A DNA stretch of 64,000 nucleotides from Cryptomeria japonica (lineage: Eukaryota; Streptophyta; Pinopsida; Cupressales; Cupressaceae), in the NCBI RefSeq assembly GCF_030272615.1, contig NC_081413.1, positions 562,047,010 through 562,111,009 on the forward strand, given 5' to 3'. The position numbers and the translations under genes are program-made. The notes below the pieces were generated by a model, which did not search any database, was not told the origin of the DNA, and was given only the letters and a program-made list of their open reading frames with translations. Below, in pieces: positions 58,059 to 64,000 of this stretch (positions are counted from its first letter, which is position 1; every line of letters begins with the position of its first letter).

Positions 58059-59770
58059 TGCAGATCATCCAACAAACTTAACCAAATAAGGAGATCACTC
58101 TCCCAACTCACCAACTCAATAGGTGAAACTCTTTATTAACTTCACAAACTACTCACTAGGCTTCAATAGCCGAAGATTCACTCAATCTCCTCAATCTCTT
58201 ATCCAACCATATACACATATTCTCCATGTCTATTCAAACTTCTTGAACTCATAACCATGTCTCAGAACACTCAAACACTCACCAACTTCAATTGGTTACT
58301 CAATTAGGATTGCCCTTAAATAGGTCTCATTCTCTTCATCTAATACCAACTTACAAAAACAATTGTCTCTTCCAAAACACACACACAACCCCTCAAAGAC
58401 TCTTCTTAGCTTCCCAAAAATGAAACAACTTTCTTTACCCACCCAACCTCCCAAGGGATCTCACAACACTTAACTTTGGTTCACTGTTCTCTATGAGGGC
58501 CAAAACATCTTCAGGACAGTCATTATAATTTGGGTCAAATCCTCTCACCAAGGCTTCGTAAAACTTCCAAGGGTTACTAAGGACTACCAAAAAACTTCCC
58601 CAATTTTTCTCCACTCATAAAACCCTTCATTTGAATCATATTCATAATATCTCAGGTTACTAGTTCCTTAGGACAACAACATACGTAGTTTTGGGACACT
58701 CATAAAATGGTGAGTATTTTTGGCCAATGAAGTGCAAAAAAGACTTGATTAGGGTCTAAAATAAACCTTCACACCTCTCCAAGCCTTAAAAAAACCTTTG
58801 GGATCCCAATTTGCACTTCAACACCTCCAAAACACCAAAAATACATTGTTGTCCATTGTCTGAGAGACAAAATTAGAGTTTGTTTCCTTCAACAACACGC
58901 AGAAATTGCTTCATGGATCCCTACAAGACATAGGAAATAGATAGCATATATGTACAAATAGTTTCCACCCATTAGAGTGGTTTTACATTGTATAGAAATA
59001 AAGTTTTATTTTTTTTATGCTTGTTGCCAACCCTAGGTAGGGTTTGGACAATTTTTACTAAAAATGTGATATCTTCCTCAAAAATGAATGAAATGACACA
59101 AGACCAAAGGAAAATGAAAGAGGATTCACCCTATAATCACATCCAATAATTTTTTAAAGAAAATTAAAAGGTTATGGTATAGAAAAATTCATATTTTTAG
59201 AATGTTATGTAGAGAAAACTTAGAAAAGTGCAGCAATCTTCCAAAATTTATTGATTTTCTCACCATACAATGATCAAAAACCTCTCCCACAAGGTTGGAA
59301 GGATATTTATATACCCACATAACCAAACCAACCACACCAACCACAAAAAATTAAATTATAACTCCCTTTTATCATTAGAGACACAAAACCACTTTTTGTG
59401 TGTTATTGACACATGACAACATTATGCAACATTGACAACTTTGAATTAGACAAACCTATGACCCCCAAAACATGAAAATAGGTCCAAATGGAAATAATAA
59501 CATCTTCACATAAAATTTAACATCAAAATGGACCATTTAGATACCTATACCACTCTTTGACAAGTTTTTACAACTTTTGAGCAATCTTGAGCTATTTTGC
59601 CAATATGAGTAACCTATGACTAGACATAACAAATATTGGTCTAGATGACTTTATTACATCCAAATGATCATAATTGAACTTATTTAAATTGAGTGTCCAT
59701 CAAAACACTTGTCTTCCATATTTGACCTCATGGAGGGCTAATGAGTAAGGAGGTGCTCCTACACCATACA
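58059..59770 (-). repeat. 3' LTR of gypsy element 2
   Basis: 1712 bp, matching the LTR at 1337-3045 end to end (minus strand TGTATGGT...ATCTGCA). To its right is the polypurine tract (TATAGGGGGG on minus, 59771-59780). Left flank GTCAA (58054-58058) would be one half of the target duplication. Confidence 0.9.
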
Positions 59771-61690
59771 CCCCCCTATAGAAAAACTCATATCCCATGA
59801 GGGGACTCCAATTTCGTTTTGTGAATACACACCAAATATACTGGCAAAAAATGGATAAAAAACATAACAAAATAGCACATTAGACAAAACAGGATTTCCA
59901 ACCACCATAACACTTGGTTGATACCAAGAATTTCCTTGTGGTGCTTGCACTTTCACCCTCTCCAACACTTGTCCAGTCTCTTCCTATTGTAACTTCCCAT
60001 TAACACTTGTATTTACATGTTCTTTTTTGATCTTTTCATGCACAAAAGAAAACATAACTGATCCAATCATTACCCCTGCAGACAAATGACTATTTTTAGC
60101 CTTCGCTGGCCTTGAATTGGCTACAACTTCCTCATCCTTGAGTAGTATCTTCTTACCAAACATAACTATTTTACTCTTACCCTTGACATCATCATTCATT
60201 GGAATTAGAGTTTACTTAACCCCATCCTTTTATATAGTATAATTGTTCCTCCTACCATTATAACAAGTATTATTATCATATTACCAAGGTCTGCCAAGTA
60301 GAATATGACTACATTTCATGGGCAAGATATCACATAAAATACTACCTATATAATGACCAACCTGAAAATCAACCTTTCCTTGTTCCTTCACCAACAAAGT
60401 AACATCATAATTAACCCAATAAACTCTATAAGGATTCTTATAAGGTATCCTTTCTAGATTCAATTTCTCAACTATTTCAGTAGAAACCATGTTATCAGTA
60501 GAACCCAAATCAACAACAATAGGACAAACTTTACCTTTGTATTGACACATTGTTCTAAAGAGGCTTCTTCTTTGTATGGGTTTATGTTGTTGTGAGCTCT
60601 TCAAAATAGTCTTCTTAATCATCAAACTCTCTCCAACTTCAAAATTACATTCAACCACCTTTGAACTATCAACCTCCTTTTTTTATGCAAATGCAACCCT
60701 TTTGTCAATCTTAGATGATGATGATGTTATCTTTTCAAGAAATTTAAAAGAAGGATGACCAAATTCATTGTAGTTGTAACATCTACCGAATAATTGATTA
60801 GAACCTCTACCAAATATGCCTCTATTGTTACCAAATCCACTTCTAAAATCAGAAAATGATTGTTATTTACCTTTGCTTGTATCACATTGATCCTCATGGG
60901 TTTGTTTTTGTGAAGGAATTGCACCTCTACCTCTGTTATTATTGTTGCCTCTTCCTCTTGTGGATTTCTCTTGCCTTATTTTGACTTTCTCATCAGCTCT
61001 GAGTGCCAATTAAAAACATTCTTCCACACTTTTGGGGTTAGCAATCACCAATTCATATTTAATATTGAACCTAAGTCCTCCAAGGTACTTAGCCACCTTT
61101 TCAACTTCATCTTCATCCCTTCCTACTCTGATACTCAACTTATTAAATTCATCAATATAAGTTTTCACATCTAAATCCCTTTGTTTTAAAGTATGCATTA
61201 TTTTAAACATTTGAACATCATTGTCTCTAGGGAGAAACTTTCCTTTGAGTTTTGCCAACTTTTTGTCCCATGAGATGATCTTTGCCTTTTTCTTCTTCTT
61301 TCTTTTTGCTTGTTCATAATCCCACCATAAGGGAGCATGTCCTTTCAACTTTGTCTTTGCCACTTTGACCCTCTGATCCTCTCGCACATCTTCACTCTCA
61401 AAATATGTGTCCATGGGTGTTTTCAATCAAGAAAATCTTCTTCATTTATATTTCTACAATACATAGGTAGGTCAACTCTTGCCTTATACTGATCACCTTT
61501 TACTGCCTTTAATAATCTGAGTGTCTGGTGCTCTTTAGGATCTATCTTCTCTTCCTCTTCTGCTTCTTGGGACTCTACTTCTTTGATTAGATTCTAAGGC
61601 TTCAAGCCTTTCCATCACATTGTAGGATTCTTGCATTCTTCTCCTTCAACTCTTGCAACTCTGTAGCAGTACCCACACTCTTAGGAGGCA
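59771..61690 (-). pseudogene. Gypsy element 2 internal region, gag-protease with pol deleted
   Basis: Read leftward: a degenerate N-terminus (61690-61430), then a gag core (61426-61010: VAKTKLKGHAPLWWDYEQAK, KLKGKFLPRDNDVQMFKIMH, KVAKYLGGLRFNIKYELVIA) and an RGRG-rich tail. A damaged zinc knuckle (CYNYNEFGHPSFKF) follows, then a protease (60658-60281: GKVCPIVVDLGSTDNMVSTE, DFQVGHYIGSILCDILPMKC, HILLGRPW) with DLG in place of DSG. A linker (60199-59984) leads straight into 3' non-coding DNA. RT, RNase H and integrase are absent: roughly 3 kb or more of pol is deleted. Stops are shared with element 1 at the window's left end (see the finding on shared stops). Confidence 0.85.
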
Positions 61691-61761
61691 TCTTGTCTTC
61701 AACCTCTTACTTAATCTTCTCTCAAATACCAACTATCTCCTTTCAAGAGATCTACTCCCTT

Positions 61762-61773
61762 TCTCTGATACCA
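61762..61773 (-). other. Primer-binding site of gypsy element 2
   Basis: Minus strand TGGTATCAGAGA, one base off the tRNA-Met-initiator type sequence, six bases inside the LTR end at 61780. Confidence 0.8.
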
Positions 61774-61779
61774 ATTTCA

Positions 61780-62090
61780 TGCAAAGCATCCAACAAACTT
61801 AACGACCTAGGGACATCATTCTCCCAATTCACCAACTTGATAGGTGAAACTCTTCATTAACTTCACAAACTACTCACTAGGCTTGAATAGCCCAAGACTC
61901 ACTCAATCTTCTCAATCTCTTATCCAAACATACAAATGCATTCTCCATGTCTATTCAACCTTCTTGAACTCATAACTATGTTTCACAACACTCAAAAACT
62001 CACCAATTTGAATTAGTTACTCAATTAGGACTGCCCACAAATAAGTCTCCTTCTCTTCATCTAATACATACTCACAACAACAATGGTTTC
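61780..62090 (-). repeat. 5' LTR of gypsy element 2, interrupted
   Basis: The first 311 bp match 1337-1647. The LTR is then cut by the next element at TGGTTTC/TGTAGATAGG. The missing 1.4 kb should reappear beyond the right end of the window. Confidence 0.85.
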
Positions 62091-63676
62091 TGTAGATAGG
62101 AATCTAGAAATCATCACAAACAATATAAAAATACTAATCATTAGCTCAATCACAAAAAGATAGAATGCAATGAATCTATCCTAAACAACACTCAATAGAG
62201 ACATGAAATAAAAACATTCAAAAGTATAAATTAAGCAAACCAAAGGTACGATTTGAATGCTCCTTCATGTGGCTCCATTGTTCTTCTTTCCTCTTCAAAT
62301 GGTTTGGTTGTGGATCTCACCTACAAGTGCACACACATAATTGAAAGCAAGATTGACATTGATTATTGATCAAGAGTACTAGAAGCGTAAATTCGATAGT
62401 CTGATTATCAATTATTAGCCTTGATTGATGAAGATCATCCAATTTATAGATAAATTGGAGAAATGACAAGATTAGCATGATAGTGATTTGAATGGAAATT
62501 CAAATCAAGAATAGCAAAATTATGACATGTCTATGACAAATTGCTATGCAAGGATTTATGACAATTTATGACAAATTCTATGTCAAGAATTTTATGACAA
62601 TTTATGACAAATTTCTATGTCAAGAATTGATTAATTGTCAATTATGACAAATTATGACAAATTTCTATGTCATTCCCATGAATTTAGGAGAGAAATAGGA
62701 GGAAAATGAAATTAAGAATTAAGAAATTAGAAAAATTGGAAAAAGAGGAAATAAGAAATTAGGAATTAAGAAATTGATGAAAATTAGAAATTAGGTAAAT
62801 TAATTAATAATTTGTCATTTATTAATTAATTCACAAAGAGGAATAATTAGCCAATTAAATGAACATTTAATTGTGACAAGAAGACTTAGGATAAAATAAA
62901 TAAATTATTTAATCCTAGAGGAAGAAATGACACACAAGGTTAAATGATTAAATCACAAAACCCTAGAAGATAAATTAGTAATGCGAGAATGACAATTAGG
63001 TCTTGATGAAAGATAATTGATTCGATCATGATTCTGATTAAATGATTTGATTGATAAATATGCCAATTGACGAGGAACAATGACAAATTGATCCAAATTG
63101 ACACAATTGAGACAGACAACAACTGATAGCGAAATGATTGTAAAATGACAAATTTGACAAAAGGACAAGGATCGATGACAAAATAGATTGCAAGATGACA
63201 GGATTAAAAATGACCACGATTGATGACAAATTGATCGCAAAATGACAAGATCGAACATGACAATGATCGATGACAAATCGATCGCAAATCAACAAGATTG
63301 AAAATGATAAAGATTAATGACAAATTGATAAGATTGATAAGAGGACAACGATCGATGACAAATCAATCGCAAGATTGACAGGAGGACAAAACCCTAATTA
63401 GGATTGACGATGTCCAAAATGATGACAAATTAGCATGCATATTGATGCGATAAGATAAGATCGATCAAAATCATGATTGGATAGTGTTGTCGACAAGACC
63501 AAATTTGAGAGCGAGACGAATGAAGAATGTAGAGGAATGACTTGATGTTCACAAATGATAAAGACCAAGTGCAAATCATAGGAGAAATGTTAATGTGACG
63601 TAAAAACCTAAAATGAGGCAATGTGCAAATGTTAAAGTATGACTCCGCAAGCGTTGACCATTTTTAGGTGTCTACA
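62091..63676 (-). repeat. 3' LTR of a fourth LTR retrotransposon
   Basis: 1586 bp bounded by an inverted TGTAGA...TCTACA pair, with a purine-rich tract (minus strand AAAGAGGGGCAAAA, 63677-63690) immediately outside the right end. It is therefore a 3' LTR whose element continues rightward out of the window. The interior is rich in degenerate GACAAATT-type repeats. No coding sequence. Confidence 0.75.
62505..62680. repeat. Degenerate ATGACAAATT repeats
   Basis: TATGACAATTTATGACAAATT followed by (T)CTATGTCAAGAATT is repeated three times with changes, unit about 45-50 bases. A related series with GATCGATGACAAAT(T/C)GATCGCAA follows at 63160-63400 inside the same LTR. Confidence 0.6.
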
Positions 63677-64000
63677 TTTTGCCCCTCTTTGAGACAATGC
63701 GATTTTAAGCGTTGTTTCAAAGAACAATAATGAAAATGCCCCAGACAATGACAATGACATATGCATGCCCCCTCAAGGAATTGGCCAGAAACATGCAAAG
63801 AAGAGGCCAATTGATCGATAAAAATGATAGGATCGAACGGACTGACAATCGGATACCAGATGCACGAAGGACAAGAAATGGAAGGTGCAAAAGACCATGA
63901 CCAACATAAGATGGAGAGGGTGCACATCCATCTATACACTGACAAAGATCTATAAATGAGACCAAGAGAGTGAAAAATGCTCATTTGCACTAGACAAAGA
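63677..64000 (-). repeat. Polypurine tract and 3' internal end of the fourth element
   Basis: The polypurine tract at 63677-63690 is followed by non-coding 3' internal sequence to the window edge. The minus-strand frames here have no recognisable domain. Confidence 0.5.

Noticed and set aside
62505-63420. Short repeated GACAAAT units as a CRISPR-like array
   Set aside because: Repeats are degenerate, spacers are not unique, and the context is a plant LTR; this is low-complexity tandem repeat.

Overview
The window looks like intergenic DNA from the nuclear genome of a large-genome seed plant. It is AT-rich, spliced and packed with nested plant transposable elements. The lengths and layouts of the Ty3/gypsy elements, the shared degenerate ORFs and the sparse gene remnants fit a gymnosperm (conifer), but I cannot prove the taxon from sequence alone. 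No intact host gene was found. Host-derived sequence is limited to a broken F-box gene family (about 6.4-13.0 kb), a PPR fragment (about 25.4-26.1 kb) and an unidentified triplicated 923-bp unit (9.6-12.4 kb).

Layout. 1-6.4 kb: Ty3/gypsy pieces, namely a minus-strand gag/protease fragment with primer-binding site, a complete 1.7-kb LTR, then a plus-strand LTR and integrase remnant. 6.4-13.0 kb: F-box remnants around a three-unit tandem repeat. 13.7-14.6 kb: a ~357-bp tandem repeat. 14.6-25.4 kb: a transposon-associated gene family of unknown function (minus-strand copies A and B, plus-strand copy E). Two overlapping copies of this block flank a 500-N gap and look like unmerged contig ends. 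27.6-48.8 kb: a very large En/Spm(CACTA)-like element on the plus strand, with a TNPD-type transposase gene (27.6-39.6 kb) followed by a Ptta/En/Spm-like second gene (about 40-48.8 kb). The first gene is split by a 7.7-kb chromovirus-type Ty3/gypsy element (28384-36112) with both LTRs and a 5-bp target duplication. The second gene appears split by a segment carrying a ~1,060-codon orphan frame (42.7-45.9 kb). 49.9-52.7 kb: a second orphan frame of similar architecture on the minus strand. 52.7-57.5 kb: two more copies (C and D) of the unknown-function gene, each ending in clustered GCGTACGC-type repeats. 57.5-62.1 kb: an integrase fragment into which a defective gypsy element of the same family as 1-3 kb has inserted. 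62.1-64 kb: the 3' LTR of yet another element, inserted into the 5' LTR of the previous one and running off the window.

How the parts relate. The order of events can be read from the nesting: CACTA-like element, then LTR element inside its transposase; integrase fragment, then gypsy element, then the last LTR element. The two gypsy copies at the ends of the window share the same premature stops and the same damaged zinc knuckle, which suggests a non-autonomous family copied in trans. The most interesting material is the pair of orphan large frames, the five-copy multi-exon transposon-associated gene family with its distinct subterminal repeat arrays, and a dense palindrome array at 17.8-18.6 kb.
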